A DNA stretch of 64,000 nt from an uncultured Pelagibacteraceae bacterium (GTDB lineage Bacteria > Pseudomonadota > Alphaproteobacteria > Pelagibacterales > Pelagibacteraceae), in contig CACBFJ010000002.1 in NCBI GenBank assembly GCA_902538495.1, forward strand, positions 62,001 to 126,000, written 5' to 3'. Positions within the stretch are counted from its first letter, which is position 1. Each line of letters opens with the position of its first letter. The notes under the pieces were generated by a model. It was not told where the DNA came from. It did not search any database and worked only from the letters and a program-made list of their open reading frames with translations. This document shows positions 49,254 through 60,828 of the stretch, piece after piece. Both the position numbers and the translations under genes were made by a program.

Positions 49254-50423
49254 CTATTTCATAAATAGACTAATTTTATCCGTTTTTTCCCAAGAAAAAG
49301 CGCCATCTTTCTCAGGTTTTCTTCCAAAATGACCATAAGCAGCTGTTTTTTCATAGATAGCTTTATTTAAACCCAACATCTCTCTGATCCCTCTAGGGCT
49401 TAAGTCAAAATTTTCTTTAATTTTATCTGTAACAAACTTGTTCTTTTCTAAATCATTATCAAAAAGGTTTACATATATTGATAAAGGTTTTGATACTCCA
49501 ATAGCATATGCTAACTGAATTAAACATTTTTCAGAAATCTTTGAAGCTACAATATTTTTTGCAATATACCTTGCAGCATAAGCGGCTGATCTATCAACCT
49601 TGGTTGGATCCTTTCCTGAAAACGCTCCACCTCCATGGGGAGCAGCACCACCATATGTATCTACAATAATTTTTCTTCCTGTTAGTCCACAATCCCCATC
49701 AGGACCTCCAATTACAAAATTCCCAGTTGGATTTACATAAAATTCATCATCATTAAAATCTTCCATAAATTCTTTTGGAATTGACTTTAACAAATATGGC
49801 CTGAGTATTTCTCTGACCTCTTTTTGACTCACGTTGGCTGAATGCTGGGAAGATATAACCACTGACTTCACTTTTGCTGGTTTTCCATTTATATATTCAA
49901 ATGTGACCTGGCTTTTAGAGTCGGGTTCAATATTTTTCAATTTTCCAGATTTTCTATCCTCAGCCATTAGTCTTAAAATTTTATGTGAATGATGAATTGG
50001 TGCTGGCATTAAAACATCAGTTTCATCACATGCATATCCAAACATTATTCCTTGATCTCCAGCTCCTTCATCTTTATTTCCTTTGGAATCTACTCCCATC
50101 GCAATATCTGAAGATTGTGAGTGAAGATGAGATTCTATTTTTGTAGATTCTTTCCAAGTAAAACCTTCTTGATCATAACCAATATCCTTAATACAATTTC
50201 TTACTTTTTTTATAAGATCATCTTTGTTGATTTCTGGTCCTCTCACCTCTCCAGCTAAGACAACTTTATTAGTAGTGGTAAGAGTTTCACAAGCAACTCT
50301 AGCATAAGGATCTTTAGATAAATAAGTATCTACAACCATATCAGATATTCTATCGGAAACTTTGTCTGGATGTCCCTCAGAAACCGACTCACTTGTAAAA
50401 AGAAAATTTTTTAAATTACTCAT
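49254..50423 (-). CDS. metK: S-adenosylmethionine synthetase
   Basis: [42 protein letters not shown]. Confidence 0.97.
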   Translation of the reverse strand: MSNLKNFLFTSESVSEGHPDKVSDRISDMVVDTYLSKDPYARVACETLTTTNKVVLAGEVRGPEINKDDLIKKVRNCIKDIGYDQEGFTWKESTKIESHLHSQSSDIAMGVDSKGNKDEGAGDQGIMFGYACDETDVLMPAPIHHSHKILRLMAEDRKSGKLKNIEPDSKSQVTFEYINGKPAKVKSVVISSQHSANVSQKEVREILRPYLLKSIPKEFMEDFNDDEFYVNPTGNFVIGGPDGDCGLTGRKIIVDTYGGAAPHGGGAFSGKDPTKVDRSAAYAARYIAKNIVASKISEKCLIQLAYAIGVSKPLSIYVNLFDNDLEKNKFVTDKIKENFDLSPRGIREMLGLNKAIYEKTAAYGHFGRKPEKDGAFSWEKTDKISLFMK

Positions 50424-51960
50424 CTTTGATCCTATTAAATGAAAAAATTAATAAAATATACAACAAAATTAATAAGAAAAATATTTTGTTTCCATATAAA
50501 GAAAATATAGTTGGATTGAAGTCTCTTCTTTTTTCAAAATCAATAAAACCATCTTTGTTATAATCAATTTTTTTTTCGATCTCTCCAAGTGGATTAATTA
50601 TTGCAGTCATTCCATTATTCGCTGACCTTAAGACATATTTTCCAGTTTCAATAGCTCTAAATATACTGTGAGAGAAGTGTTGCTTTGGCCCAACAGATTT
50701 ACCAAACCATCCATCTTCGGATATATTTATTATAAAATCGTAATCATTATCTTTTGTCAGATTACCACTATAAATTATCTCATAACAAATTAATGGTAAA
50801 AATTTGAACTCATTAAAGTTATTTTTTATATGGATAATCTTTCTTTCACCGCCCTTAGTAAAAGATCCAATATTATTTGTGATTGTCTTTAAACCAATTT
50901 TGTTAAGCAAATTTTCAAATGGAAGAAATTCACCAAAAGGAACTAAATTTATTTTATTGTAATTTTGAATTAAATTTAATTTATTATCAATAAGCGAGAA
51001 TGAATTAAAATACTTATAATTTTCGTTTATTAATGATCTACTAGAAATACCAAGTCCTATTAAATGATTTTGATTAAAGTTTTCAGCAAATAAACTCTCA
51101 TATATTTTTAATTCATCTAAATATGTATTTGGTATGATTCCTTCAGGCCATAAAAAAAAAGTTTTTTTATAAGGTTCGGGTGAACTTAACTTTATCAACT
51201 CATTAATGATGTTTTTAGCTTGATTATCAGTGTAAAATCTATCTAAACTTATATTTGATCCAATTATCCTTATCAAGTAAGGATTTTTTACAATTTTTTC
51301 ATTTAAAAAACTTTGCTTATATAATTTTCCATAAAATAAAAATAACATTGGAATTGATATAATTAAAATAGAAATAAAACCTTCAACTTTTGATTTTCTT
51401 AAAATGTAAATTGCAGGTGCAGAAAAAAAACTAATTATTAAAAGATTTAATCCGTATGTTCCGCTAATAGACGCAAAACTTATAAAACTTAGGTTCTCCG
51501 AAAGACTATAAATAAATAAGTTCCAAGGAAAGCCTGTTAAAATATTTCCTCTTAAAAATTCGACTAATCCAAAAAGAAGACAAAATAGAAAAAAAGAGCT
51601 TAATAATTTCTTTAATCCAAATTTATAAAAAATAAATGTTGCCAATCCATAGAATAGGCCCAAAAAAGATGGGATAAGAATTAAAGAAACTGGTATTAAA
51701 AATTTAAAATTTGGATCAAAAGTAAGTGATATGGTTATCCAATATAAATTGCTTAAAAAATAACTTAAACCAAATAGCCAACCATAAAGAAAAAAAAATT
51801 TCCCATTCTTTTGATCATTAAGTTTCTTAAATAAAAAAATAAAGAGAAAACTCAATGTAAAAAAATTTACAAAAAAGTAATTTAAAGGTGGAAGACTTAT
51901 AGAAGTTAATCCTCCTAGGATTAATAAAAGTAATATTTCTATTAAAAATTTTTTATTCAA
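50416..51960 (-). CDS. lnt: Apolipoprotein N-acyltransferase
   Basis: [36 protein letters not shown] nitrilase-type motifs after an N-terminal TM region. Confidence 0.93.
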   Translation of the reverse strand: MNKKFLIEILLLLILGGLTSISLPPLNYFFVNFFTLSFLFIFLFKKLNDQKNGKFFFLYGWLFGLSYFLSNLYWITISLTFDPNFKFLIPVSLILIPSFLGLFYGLATFIFYKFGLKKLLSSFFLFCLLFGLVEFLRGNILTGFPWNLFIYSLSENLSFISFASISGTYGLNLLIISFFSAPAIYILRKSKVEGFISILIISIPMLFLFYGKLYKQSFLNEKIVKNPYLIRIIGSNISLDRFYTDNQAKNIINELIKLSSPEPYKKTFFLWPEGIIPNTYLDELKIYESLFAENFNQNHLIGLGISSRSLINENYKYFNSFSLIDNKLNLIQNYNKINLVPFGEFLPFENLLNKIGLKTITNNIGSFTKGGERKIIHIKNNFNEFKFLPLICYEIIYSGNLTKDNDYDFIINISEDGWFGKSVGPKQHFSHSIFRAIETGKYVLRSANNGMTAIINPLGEIEKKIDYNKDGFIDFEKRRDFNPTIFSLYGNKIFFLLILLYILLIFSFNRIKDE

Positions 51961-51961
51961 C

Positions 51962-52429
51962 TTAAATTAAAATTTTTTTAACTGACCTAAATATTTTTTG
52001 TTCTTCACGAAACATTATCTGATATTCCTTTTCTTTGATATGATTAAAATTTAGTAAGTGTAAAAAACCATGAATAAAAATTTTTGTAACTTTTTCTCTA
52101 AAATCATAATTATTTATATTTTTAGGTTTATTCATATAATTAAAACTAATAATAACATCTCCTAAATATACTTCTTTGAAATTCTTTATTTTTTTTTGTA
52201 ATGGAAAAGATAACACGTCTGTATGTTTATCTTTTTTCCTAAATTTTTTATTTAATCTTTTAATATTTCTATTGTTAGAAAGTAATAAAGTTAAATAAAC
52301 TCTTTTATTTATAAATTTAAATTTTTTTGGAAAATGTCTGCATAGTTGGTTAAAAAAAAATTCTTTTTTCTTAATTTTTTTTGACCAAGATTTTTCCTCA
52401 GTGAGGACATTAACTTTGATCATTGTCAC
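51962..52429 (-). CDS. ybeY: Endoribonuclease YbeY
   Basis: KKDKHTDVLSFPL, IHGFLHLLNFNH (HGxLHLxGxDH-like). Confidence 0.93.
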   Translation of the reverse strand: MTMIKVNVLTEEKSWSKKIKKKEFFFNQLCRHFPKKFKFINKRVYLTLLLSNNRNIKRLNKKFRKKDKHTDVLSFPLQKKIKNFKEVYLGDVIISFNYMNKPKNINNYDFREKVTKIFIHGFLHLLNFNHIKEKEYQIMFREEQKIFRSVKKILI

Positions 52430-53414
52430 TAGAATATGCTTTTACAATTTTTGATACTAAAGGGTGTCTTACAACATCTGAATGATCAAAATCTATAACT
52501 TTAATTTCATCTAAATGGGATAATAATTTCTTAGCTCTGTCCAAACCTGACATATGTTTATTTGGAAGGTCTATCTGTGAAGGATCACCATTAACTACTA
52601 TTTTTGAGTTTTCGCCAATTCTTGTTAAGAACATTTTAATCTGAGTATCTGTTGCATTTTGAGCTTCATCAAGTATCGCAAAAGAATTTTTAAGAGTTCT
52701 TCCTCTCATAAATGCTAATGGAGCAATCTCAATATCTCCTATTTCAATCATCCTTTGAATTTTTTCAAAATGAAATAAATCGTAAAGTGAGTCGTACAGA
52801 GGTCTTAGATATGGATCTACTTTTTCTTTCATATCTCCTGGTAAAAAGCCCAATCTTTCACCCGCCTCAACAGCTGGTCTTGATAGAATTATTCTTTCAA
52901 TCTTTTTTTCTAAAAGCATGGTAAGGCCAACAGCGACAGCAAGAAAAGTTTTTCCTGTTCCTGCTGGACCAGCAGAAATAACTATTTCGCTTTCCCTTAA
53001 AGCTCTAACATATCTTTTTTGTTTTTCAGATCTTGGAATAATAGATTTTTTTGGTGTTTTAATAATATCAGTGATATTTGAGTTTTTAACTTTTTCATTA
53101 ATCATAAATTGGTCGACAGATGATAAGATATCTTTGTTTTCAATATTTCCATTATTCAAAAATTGGTTTACTAAAAATTGAATAGCATTTTTAACAATTT
53201 CATTTTTTTCATCAGAAGACTTAATAAGTATTGAATTTCCTCTGGAATACAAGCTTGCTCCAGTAATTTTCTCTAATTCTTTTAAATTTTTATTAAATTC
53301 ACCTACAATGCCCATTAGAAGTTTATTATCACTAAATATCACACTTAATGAGTTATTATCTGAGTAAACAAATTTTAAAAGCGCTTGAGTGTCTTTTTTA
53401 ATTGAATTATTCAA
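52410..53414 (-). CDS. PhoH-like ATPase
   Basis: GPAGTGKTFLAVAVG, RPAVEAGERLGFLPGDMKEKVDPYLRPLYD, DEAQNAT. Confidence 0.93.
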   Translation of the reverse strand: MNNSIKKDTQALLKFVYSDNNSLSVIFSDNKLLMGIVGEFNKNLKELEKITGASLYSRGNSILIKSSDEKNEIVKNAIQFLVNQFLNNGNIENKDILSSVDQFMINEKVKNSNITDIIKTPKKSIIPRSEKQKRYVRALRESEIVISAGPAGTGKTFLAVAVGLTMLLEKKIERIILSRPAVEAGERLGFLPGDMKEKVDPYLRPLYDSLYDLFHFEKIQRMIEIGDIEIAPLAFMRGRTLKNSFAILDEAQNATDTQIKMFLTRIGENSKIVVNGDPSQIDLPNKHMSGLDRAKKLLSHLDEIKVIDFDHSDVVRHPLVSKIVKAYSSDNDQS

Positions 53415-53416
53415 AT

Positions 53417-54745
53417 TTATGCAACTCTCAATTTTGAAATTTCTAAAGTTTCACCAAAAAGTGTATTTTGATTACTACTGTTAATTTTAACTTTTACAAG
53501 CTTTCCTACATCCTCATCTTTACCATCAAATATTACTGAAGTCATATAACCAGTTCTGCCAAAATACTTTGCACTTTCAGACACTCTATTTTCTACTAAC
53601 ACCTCTATTACGTTACCCTCCAAAGATATATTCATTTTCTTTTGAAAATTAAATAATTCTTTTTGGACGATTTTTAGTCTTTCATTACTTAACTTTCGAT
53701 CAATTAATGGTAGATGTGAGGCTTTTGTACCTGGTCTTGGGCTAAATACAAAAGAAAAAGAATTTATAAATTTTATCTTTTTTATAAGATCAAGTGTCGA
53801 ATTAAAATCACTCTCTTCCTCACCTGGATAACCAATTATAAAATCACTAGAAAATTTAGCAAAGGAATTTTTTTTAATTATTTTTTCGTAAATTTGAAGA
53901 TAATATTCAATATTGTGATTTCTATTCATTAACTTTAAAATTTTATTTGAACCGCTTTGGACTGGTAAATGAACAAGAGGCATTAATTTTTTCGAGATCC
54001 CATATAAGTCAATTAAATCATCACTCATGTCAATTGGATGTGAAGTTGTATATCTAATTCTTAAAATTTCAGGAATTTTTTCTATTTCTAAAATCAAATT
54101 AGACAACTTATAATTTTCATTATTGTAAGCGTTAACATTCTGTCCTAATAAAGTAATCTCTCTAACTCCATTTCCTGCAAGGATTTTGGCCTCATTAACT
54201 ATTTCATTAAATGGTCTGGAATATTCAGGACCTCTTGTATAAGGAACAACACAAAAGTGACAAAACTTATCACAGCCTTCTTGTATGGTTAAAAAAGAAG
54301 ATATTTTTGTGGATGAGTTTTTTATTTTATCCAAATAATTGAACTTTGAAACAGCATCAAAATCAGTTTCATCCAACCTCTTCTGATTATCTAGGTATTC
54401 CTCAATCTTGTCATTAATTTTATGGTATGCTTGTGGACCAATAACTAGATCAATAAAAGGTTCTCTTTTTAGCATCTCCTCGTTTTCCGCTTGAGCAACG
54501 CATCCGGCAACAATGACAAAAGGTTTTTTTTTTAATCTAAATCTTTTTTTTACTCTACCTATCTCATGATAAACTTTTTCTTTTGCCTTATCTCTTATGT
54601 GACAAGTGTTTAGTAAAAAACAATTCGTATCGTCGAGATTTTCGGTTTTTGTAAATCCTATCTTTTTTACAGTATCAATTATTCGATTAGTGTCATACTC
54701 GTTCATTTGGCAACCAAATGTTTTAGCGAATATTTTTTTATTCAT
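53417..54745 (-). CDS. miaB: tRNA-2-methylthio-N6-dimethylallyladenosine synthase
   Basis: KTFGCQMNEYDT, EGCDKFCHFCVVPYTRG radical-SAM motif, TRAM-like C-terminus. Confidence 0.95.
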   Translation of the reverse strand: MNKKIFAKTFGCQMNEYDTNRIIDTVKKIGFTKTENLDDTNCFLLNTCHIRDKAKEKVYHEIGRVKKRFRLKKKPFVIVAGCVAQAENEEMLKREPFIDLVIGPQAYHKINDKIEEYLDNQKRLDETDFDAVSKFNYLDKIKNSSTKISSFLTIQEGCDKFCHFCVVPYTRGPEYSRPFNEIVNEAKILAGNGVREITLLGQNVNAYNNENYKLSNLILEIEKIPEILRIRYTTSHPIDMSDDLIDLYGISKKLMPLVHLPVQSGSNKILKLMNRNHNIEYYLQIYEKIIKKNSFAKFSSDFIIGYPGEEESDFNSTLDLIKKIKFINSFSFVFSPRPGTKASHLPLIDRKLSNERLKIVQKELFNFQKKMNISLEGNVIEVLVENRVSESAKYFGRTGYMTSVIFDGKDEDVGKLVKVKINSSNQNTLFGETLEISKLRVA

Positions 54746-55169
54746 TTTTTTTATCTACTTTGACACCATAAAGTTCCAGCTTGTGGTCAACTAATTTATA
54801 TCCATATTTGTTTGCAATTTTTTTTTGGAGTTCTTCTATCTCTTCATCAACAAACTCTATAATATCACCAGTTTTAATATCAATTAAATGATTATGATCA
54901 TCATTTATTTCATATCTTGCCTTACCACCCTTAAAATCGTGTTTTGTTAGAATCCCAGCTTCTTCGAAAAGTTTTACAGTTCTATATACTGTTGCGATGC
55001 TAATTTTAGGATCAATTTTTGAAACTCTATTATACAGCTCATCAACATCCGGATGATCAGACTCACCATAGGCTTTTTTTGACTCAGAAATAACCTTGGC
55101 AATAATTCGTCTTTGATCAGTGAGTTTTACCCCTTGAGATTGACATTTTTGTTCAATTGTTTCTGACAT
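54738..55169 (-). CDS. fur: Fur-family regulator (Fur/Mur type)
   Basis: LTDQRRIIAKVI, ISIATVYRTVKLFEEAGIL, DDHNHLIDIKTGDIIEF. Confidence 0.9.
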   Translation of the reverse strand: MSETIEQKCQSQGVKLTDQRRIIAKVISESKKAYGESDHPDVDELYNRVSKIDPKISIATVYRTVKLFEEAGILTKHDFKGGKARYEINDDHNHLIDIKTGDIIEFVDEEIEELQKKIANKYGYKLVDHKLELYGVKVDKKNE

Positions 55170-55177
55170 ACGTATTT

Positions 55178-55564
55178 TTAACCCGAATAGATAGGATTAA
55201 TCAAATTTTTTTCAACTTTAAATTTTTTACATAAATCTGGGATAAATTCATATTTTATGAGTTTTTCTCCATTAAAATCTCTAAAACTAAAACAATAATA
55301 ATCAATTTTATTAACCAAATGAATAGCTTTAACGACTGATAATGAATTTCTGATGCCTGCAAAACTACCAGGACCTCTATTTATATATATATCTGAAATT
55401 TTTTTTAAATCTAAATTTTTTGACATTAAAAAATCGTTTAAAAGTATTATTAATCTCTCATAATTTTTTTTGCTATTTTCATAGCTAACATTATAATTAT
55501 TACCGTTTACAATGATCATGAAAAAAACTCTATCATTAGCCGCATCTATTATTAGCTTTGTCAT
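55178..55564 (-). CDS. tsaB: Short TsaB-like protein (128 aa)
   Basis: MTKLIIDAAND..., NRGPGSFAGIRNSLSVVKAIHL TsaB motif; lacks most of the usual C-terminal lobe. Confidence 0.82.
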   Translation of the reverse strand: MTKLIIDAANDRVFFMIIVNGNNYNVSYENSKKNYERLIILLNDFLMSKNLDLKKISDIYINRGPGSFAGIRNSLSVVKAIHLVNKIDYYCFSFRDFNGEKLIKYEFIPDLCKKFKVEKNLINPIYSG

Positions 55565-56573
55565 AATTCAATTATTTATTTTTACCAATTCTAATTCAGA
55601 AGAAAACAATACCAAATATTATGCAAAAGATAATGGTATTTTATCGATAATGTACCATAGATTTAACGAAAATAAGTATCCTTCAACAAATATCAAAATG
55701 GATATTTTTCAAAAACACATAAAAATAATTAAGGAACTTGATTATGAATTTTATAATCCAAAATTTTTTGTAAAAGAATTTAAAAAACCAAAAAATAAGA
55801 AGAAAATTTTGATAACAATAGATGATGGTTTCAAGTCTTTCTATAATAATGCTTGGCCATATTTAAAGGAAAATAACATTCCATTTATTTTATTCGTATC
55901 TACAGAACCGGTCGGTAAAAATGGTTATATGACTTGGGATGAAATAATTGAGATTGACAAATCTGAATTTGGTTATATTGGCCATCATTCTCATTCACAT
56001 GACTACTTAATTGATAAAAGTGAGGAAGAATTTATTAATGATATAGAGCTTGCATCAAAAATTTTCAAAAATAAATTAGGATATGTTCCCGAAATATTTT
56101 CATATCCATTTGGCGAATATTCTCTTTTTATGAAACAATACATAGCTAAAAATTTTAAAATAGCTTTTGGGCAACATTCCGGAATTATTGATGTGAATAA
56201 AGATAAATTTGAATTACCAAGGTTTCCAATAAATGAAAAATATGGTGAATTAAAAAGGTTTAAGTCTATAATTAATTATTTACCACTTGAGTATAGATCT
56301 CTAGAACCAGAGGAAAAAAAGGTAAATAAAAAGAACAACCCCCCACAAATGGTAGTTGAATTTTTTAATGAACAAAAAAATATAAAGAATATTAATTGTT
56401 ATTCTAATGATGGTGGTAAGTGGAAAAAACCAAATTTAAAATTTGATATCAATAAACTTATCGTAAATTTTGAAGATCCATTTATACCAAGAAGAGGAAG
56501 AATTAATTGTTCACTAATGGATAATGGTAAGTGGCGATGGTTTGGAACTCAATTTATTGTAAGCGAGAACTAG
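55518..56573 (+). CDS. Polysaccharide deacetylase family protein with signal peptide
   Basis: ILITIDDGFKSFYNNAWPYLKE (NodB motif), HHSHSH, FSYPFGEY. Confidence 0.88.
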   Translation: MKKTLSLAASIISFVIIQLFIFTNSNSEENNTKYYAKDNGILSIMYHRFNENKYPSTNIKMDIFQKHIKIIKELDYEFYNPKFFVKEFKKPKNKKKILITIDDGFKSFYNNAWPYLKENNIPFILFVSTEPVGKNGYMTWDEIIEIDKSEFGYIGHHSHSHDYLIDKSEEEFINDIELASKIFKNKLGYVPEIFSYPFGEYSLFMKQYIAKNFKIAFGQHSGIIDVNKDKFELPRFPINEKYGELKRFKSIINYLPLEYRSLEPEEKKVNKKNNPPQMVVEFFNEQKNIKNINCYSNDGGKWKKPNLKFDINKLIVNFEDPFIPRRGRINCSLMDNGKWRWFGTQFIVSEN

Positions 56574-57649
56574 ATTAGGCTTTCCAATTCTATACTTGAA
56601 GGGAGCAATTTAGCATCGTCAAAATCCTGGAGATTGTTTTGTTTTATAATTTTTTGTAAAACTTCAACATATTGATCGCCTGTTTCTGCATATTTGTTCA
56701 AAAATTTGGAAAGTATCATGCTATCCAAAGGTTCTCCTTTATCTCTTAATTTAGCTCTCTCTTGTCTAAAATCTTTGTAAGTTGAATGTGTGTTAAGATT
56801 TCTTTGATATGCTCTAACAGATGCTTGAAGAACATTGAACTTCATTACTTTATGTCCCTCACTTTTGTCAGCATCTTTTGGTTTTAACCCCTCACCTGAC
56901 CAAGTCCACTGGCCAAACAATGCATTACCTTCTTGGGCAAATCTTGATGTTCCCCAACCTGTCTCCTTAGCAGCTTGTGCTAATGCTAATGAAACAGGAA
57001 CTTCATCCATTCTAATTTTAAGAGTTGATAAATCTCTTGAGGGAACTCCGTACTGTTTATATTTTTTTTCAAGCCACTTCTTTTCTAAGACTGTATTGTT
57101 ACTTTTATTTATAATGCTAAAAAGTCTTTTCCTATCAATCTTTATGTTACTATTTTCTTTCAAGATTAATGGAAGGACAATCTGAATAAAAAATTCTTTT
57201 CTTTTAGAAGTGTTTTCAATCATTTTTATTTCATTTGGTAATAACGTTAAAGCAACTGGTTTTACTAGTTTAGTTTTTCTGACGTCTTTAAGGGTGTAAT
57301 TTGTGTCTTCAAATAATTGTTTTATGGTAGAAGCGTTTAATCTTACTGTGTCAGTTTCCAACTCATTTAGACTAAAAATGTCAACTAACAAATCTTGTTC
57401 ATTTAAAATCTTGTCATTGATTTCATTTCCACTGGCACCATTCTTAAGAGTATAAGCTAAAACCGCTTTTGATTTATTTTGAAAAGCCATATTCTTATTG
57501 TTGGCAAAGTTCACCACTATTGGCATTGCATAAAAAAGAGTGATTAACAATATGGATGATATAAAAATTCTAGGTAATGAACCAATATTTCTTCTTCTGT
57601 TAAAAAAATTTATTGATTTTACTCTTTTAGTAAAATTTCTTTTATACAT
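56570..57649 (-). CDS. Bax-like glucosaminidase (putative peptidoglycan hydrolase)
   Basis: ALAQAAKETGWGTSRFAQEGNALFGQWTW, N-terminal TM. Confidence 0.85.
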   Translation of the reverse strand: MYKRNFTKRVKSINFFNRRRNIGSLPRIFISSILLITLFYAMPIVVNFANNKNMAFQNKSKAVLAYTLKNGASGNEINDKILNEQDLLVDIFSLNELETDTVRLNASTIKQLFEDTNYTLKDVRKTKLVKPVALTLLPNEIKMIENTSKRKEFFIQIVLPLILKENSNIKIDRKRLFSIINKSNNTVLEKKWLEKKYKQYGVPSRDLSTLKIRMDEVPVSLALAQAAKETGWGTSRFAQEGNALFGQWTWSGEGLKPKDADKSEGHKVMKFNVLQASVRAYQRNLNTHSTYKDFRQERAKLRDKGEPLDSMILSKFLNKYAETGDQYVEVLQKIIKQNNLQDFDDAKLLPSSIELESLI

Positions 57650-57652
57650 AGT

Positions 57653-58192
57653 TTATATTGCCTCAACTTGTTTTACCTCAGGTATATAGTGACATAGAAG
57701 GTTTTGAACACCTTGTTTTAATGTCATTGTAGAACTTGGGCACCCCGAGCAACTTCCTTGTAATTGAACTTTAACTATACCATCTTTAAATTCCTTAAAT
57801 TTAATATCCCCTCCATCTTTTGCAACAGCAGGTCTAATTTTTTGGTCTAGGATTTTAATAATTTTTAATTCTATTTCCTCTAGATTTTCAGATTTCTCAT
57901 TTAAGTCTTTTTCCACGACGTATTCTTTACCTGTCGAATAAAAATCATTTATTAATGATATAATAATATGTTTTATTTCCTCCCACTCAACTTCATCATG
58001 TTTATTTACTGAAATAAAATCTTTTCCTAAAAAAATACTTTCTACACCATTAACAGAAAACAAATTTTTAATTAGTTCATTATTGGTCTCATCTTTTTTT
58101 GTAACTTCGAAAGAACCACTTTTAGAAACAGTCTTGCCAGGCAAAAACTTGATCGAGTTTGGATTGGGTGTAAATTCTGACTGCACAAACAT
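57653..58192 (-). CDS. NfuA-type iron-sulfur scaffold
   Basis: N-terminal domain (EFTPNPNSIKFLPG), C-terminal KDGGDIKF...GSCSGCPSSTMTLKQGVQNLL. Confidence 0.92.
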   Translation of the reverse strand: MFVQSEFTPNPNSIKFLPGKTVSKSGSFEVTKKDETNNELIKNLFSVNGVESIFLGKDFISVNKHDEVEWEEIKHIIISLINDFYSTGKEYVVEKDLNEKSENLEEIELKIIKILDQKIRPAVAKDGGDIKFKEFKDGIVKVQLQGSCSGCPSSTMTLKQGVQNLLCHYIPEVKQVEAI

Positions 58193-58244
58193 AATTTATA
58201 TATAGTCAATAATTTTTAAAATGAAACTTGTTTGTATTTTATAT

Positions 58245-59246
58245 TTAAAAACCCATGATTTCTTGAATTTTTTTGACCTTTTCTGATGCAATCTTATCAG
58301 CTTTTTTACGTCCACTATCTAATATTTGGTCTAAAAAACTTTTTTCTTTTAAAAGTTTTTTAATTTCATTCGATATAGGGATAATTTTATCAACTAAAAC
58401 TTGTGATAAATTTTCTTTAAATTCTGAAAAATTTTTTCCAGAAAATTTATTAATTGTATCATCTAGATTTACGTCAGTTATACTAGAATAAATACTCATC
58501 AAATTTTTAGCCTCAGGTCTTTTTTCTAAATCTGCGCTTGTGGCTGGTAATGGCAAAGTATCAGTTTTTGCTTTTTTGATTTTATTAATTATTTGATCTT
58601 TATCATCAGTTAAATTTATTCTACTCAGATCTGATAATTCAGATTTGCTCATTTTTTTTGTTCCGTCTCTTAAACTCATTATTCTAGAAAACTTTTTTTG
58701 AATTAATGGCTCAGGTATTTTGAAAAACTCATCAACATTGAAATCATTATTAAATTTTTGTGCGATATCTCGACAAAGTTCTAAATGTTGCTTTTGGTCG
58801 TCTCCAACAGGCACGTGAGTAGTGTCATATAGAAGGATATCTGCTGCCATTAAAACAGGATATGAGTAGAGACCAATACTTGCTTTTTCTTTATCTTTGC
58901 CAGCTTTCTCCTTAAATTGTGTCATTCTGTTAAGCCATCCCATCCTAGCCACACAGCTTAGTATCCAAGCAGTCTCTGAATGAGCGCTCACGCTTGATTG
59001 ATTAAATATAATACTTTTTTTGGGATCTATACCGCTTGCAATAAAAGTTGCAGCAGTTTCATAGATATTATCTTTCAATTTTTTTGGATCTTGGGCAACT
59101 GTGATAGCATGAAGATCGACAATACAAAATATACACTCATTTTGGTCTTCGTTATTTAGCTTAACAAAATTTTTAATCGCGCCCAAATAATTTCCAAGAT
59201 GGAGATTTCCGGTAGGCTGGACACCTGAAAAAATTTTTTTTCCCAT
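58245..59246 (-). CDS. trpS: Tryptophanyl-tRNA synthetase
   Basis: [22 protein letters not shown]. Confidence 0.96.
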   Translation of the reverse strand: MGKKIFSGVQPTGNLHLGNYLGAIKNFVKLNNEDQNECIFCIVDLHAITVAQDPKKLKDNIYETAATFIASGIDPKKSIIFNQSSVSAHSETAWILSCVARMGWLNRMTQFKEKAGKDKEKASIGLYSYPVLMAADILLYDTTHVPVGDDQKQHLELCRDIAQKFNNDFNVDEFFKIPEPLIQKKFSRIMSLRDGTKKMSKSELSDLSRINLTDDKDQIINKIKKAKTDTLPLPATSADLEKRPEAKNLMSIYSSITDVNLDDTINKFSGKNFSEFKENLSQVLVDKIIPISNEIKKLLKEKSFLDQILDSGRKKADKIASEKVKKIQEIMGF

Positions 59247-59248
59247 AG

Positions 59249-60778
59249 CTAATACTTTAGTTTAATATCACCATATTTAAAAGCTTTGATAAATAACGAA
59301 AAACTCAAATAAAATACAAGACTTAAAAAAGATGATAATATTAAATAAATAGATTTTAAATTATATTGATAAATCAATTTATTTTCAAAAAACAAAATTA
59401 AATAATTAAAAAATATTCCCATAAGGATAGAAGCCAGAAGTATCTTTAAAAATTTAATAAAGAATAAATCATTGAAATTAAATAAATTATTATTTTTTAA
59501 ATAAACAAATAATACAATTGAATTAAACCAAGATGAGATTGTCGTAGCTATAGGAATTATTATGAAACCAATGTCTCTGAAAAAATAAATACTTATTAAT
59601 ATATTTAAAACTACAGAAATTAATGAAATATAAAAAGGTGTTTTAGTATCCTGATTTGCGAAAAAAAATGTCGAGAATACTTTGATTAATGCGAATGCTG
59701 GCAGTCCTAAACCAAAATAGTAAAGTGCATTTGCTGATTTAGTTACTGAAAGTTCGTCAAAAGAACCATAACCAAATAATGCAGAAATAATTTGTTCTGA
59801 TCCTATAATTAAAGCGACTGAGGCAGGTAAACTTAAAAACATACTAAGCTCAAGTGCTTTATTTTGGAGTAAACGTATTTTGTTTTTTTTTTTTAAAAAA
59901 ACATGTTTAGAGAGTTGTGGTAAAACAACAACTCCAATTGCTATTCCAGCTATTGCTAGGTTTATTTGATAAATTCTATCAGCATAGTATAGATAAGATA
60001 CGGCACTGGCTTGAAAAGATGCAATTATAGTGCCTACTAAAATATTAATTTGCGTGACACCAGATGAGAAAATACTAGGTAAAAGTTTTTTAAAAAAAAA
60101 TCTAACCTTATTATTAATTTTGAAATTAAAACTAAATTGAATAGAATAAAATTTTTTTGTAAATTGATATAAAAAAACAAGCTGTAATATCCCTGCTCCT
60201 GAAACTCCATATGATAGATAATAAACCAGTTCATCGTTGAGAAATTTACCAAAAAATAAAATAGATATTAAAACAATATTAAGAATTATTGGTGCTGCAG
60301 ATGCAGCAGCAAATTTATTATGTGAGTTAAGAATTGCTGCAAAAAAAGAAGATAGGCTTACAAACATTAAAAATGGAAGAGTTATCCTTGTTAAATTTAC
60401 AGCTAACTGAATTTTTTCTGGATTATCAACAAAACCTGGTGCTATTAATCTCACAAAAGCTGGCATGAAAACTTCAATAATTAAAACTAAAAACAATAGA
60501 CCTAAAAATAATAAATTAAAAATTTCGCTTGCAAATTTTTGTGATCCAGATTTTTTTTTTACTAATTCTGAAGTATAGCTTGGTATAAAAGCTGCATTAA
60601 AAGTTCCCTCTGAAAATAATCTCCTAAAAGTATTAGGTATTCTAAATGCTACAAAAAAAACATCTGCTAAAAAACCTGTTCCGAGAAAAATTGCTATCAA
60701 AACATCTCTTAAATAACCAAGTAATCTACTGATAATAGTATAAAAACTAAAAGTCCCTGTTGACTTAACTATATTCAT
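59249..60778 (-). CDS. murJ: Lipid II flippase MurJ
   Basis: [46 protein letters not shown]. Confidence 0.95.
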   Translation of the reverse strand: MNIVKSTGTFSFYTIISRLLGYLRDVLIAIFLGTGFLADVFFVAFRIPNTFRRLFSEGTFNAAFIPSYTSELVKKKSGSQKFASEIFNLLFLGLLFLVLIIEVFMPAFVRLIAPGFVDNPEKIQLAVNLTRITLPFLMFVSLSSFFAAILNSHNKFAAASAAPIILNIVLISILFFGKFLNDELVYYLSYGVSGAGILQLVFLYQFTKKFYSIQFSFNFKINNKVRFFFKKLLPSIFSSGVTQINILVGTIIASFQASAVSYLYYADRIYQINLAIAGIAIGVVVLPQLSKHVFLKKKNKIRLLQNKALELSMFLSLPASVALIIGSEQIISALFGYGSFDELSVTKSANALYYFGLGLPAFALIKVFSTFFFANQDTKTPFYISLISVVLNILISIYFFRDIGFIIIPIATTISSWFNSIVLFVYLKNNNLFNFNDLFFIKFLKILLASILMGIFFNYLILFFENKLIYQYNLKSIYLILSSFLSLVFYLSFSLFIKAFKYGDIKLKY

Positions 60779-60828
60779 AAATCATATTTGTCTTAATTTT
60801 ACCCTATTTGTACACCTAATTGACATAA

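Noticed and set aside
49254-50423. SAM riboswitch before metK
   Set aside because: metK overlaps the upstream lnt by 8 nt; there is no leader to host one.
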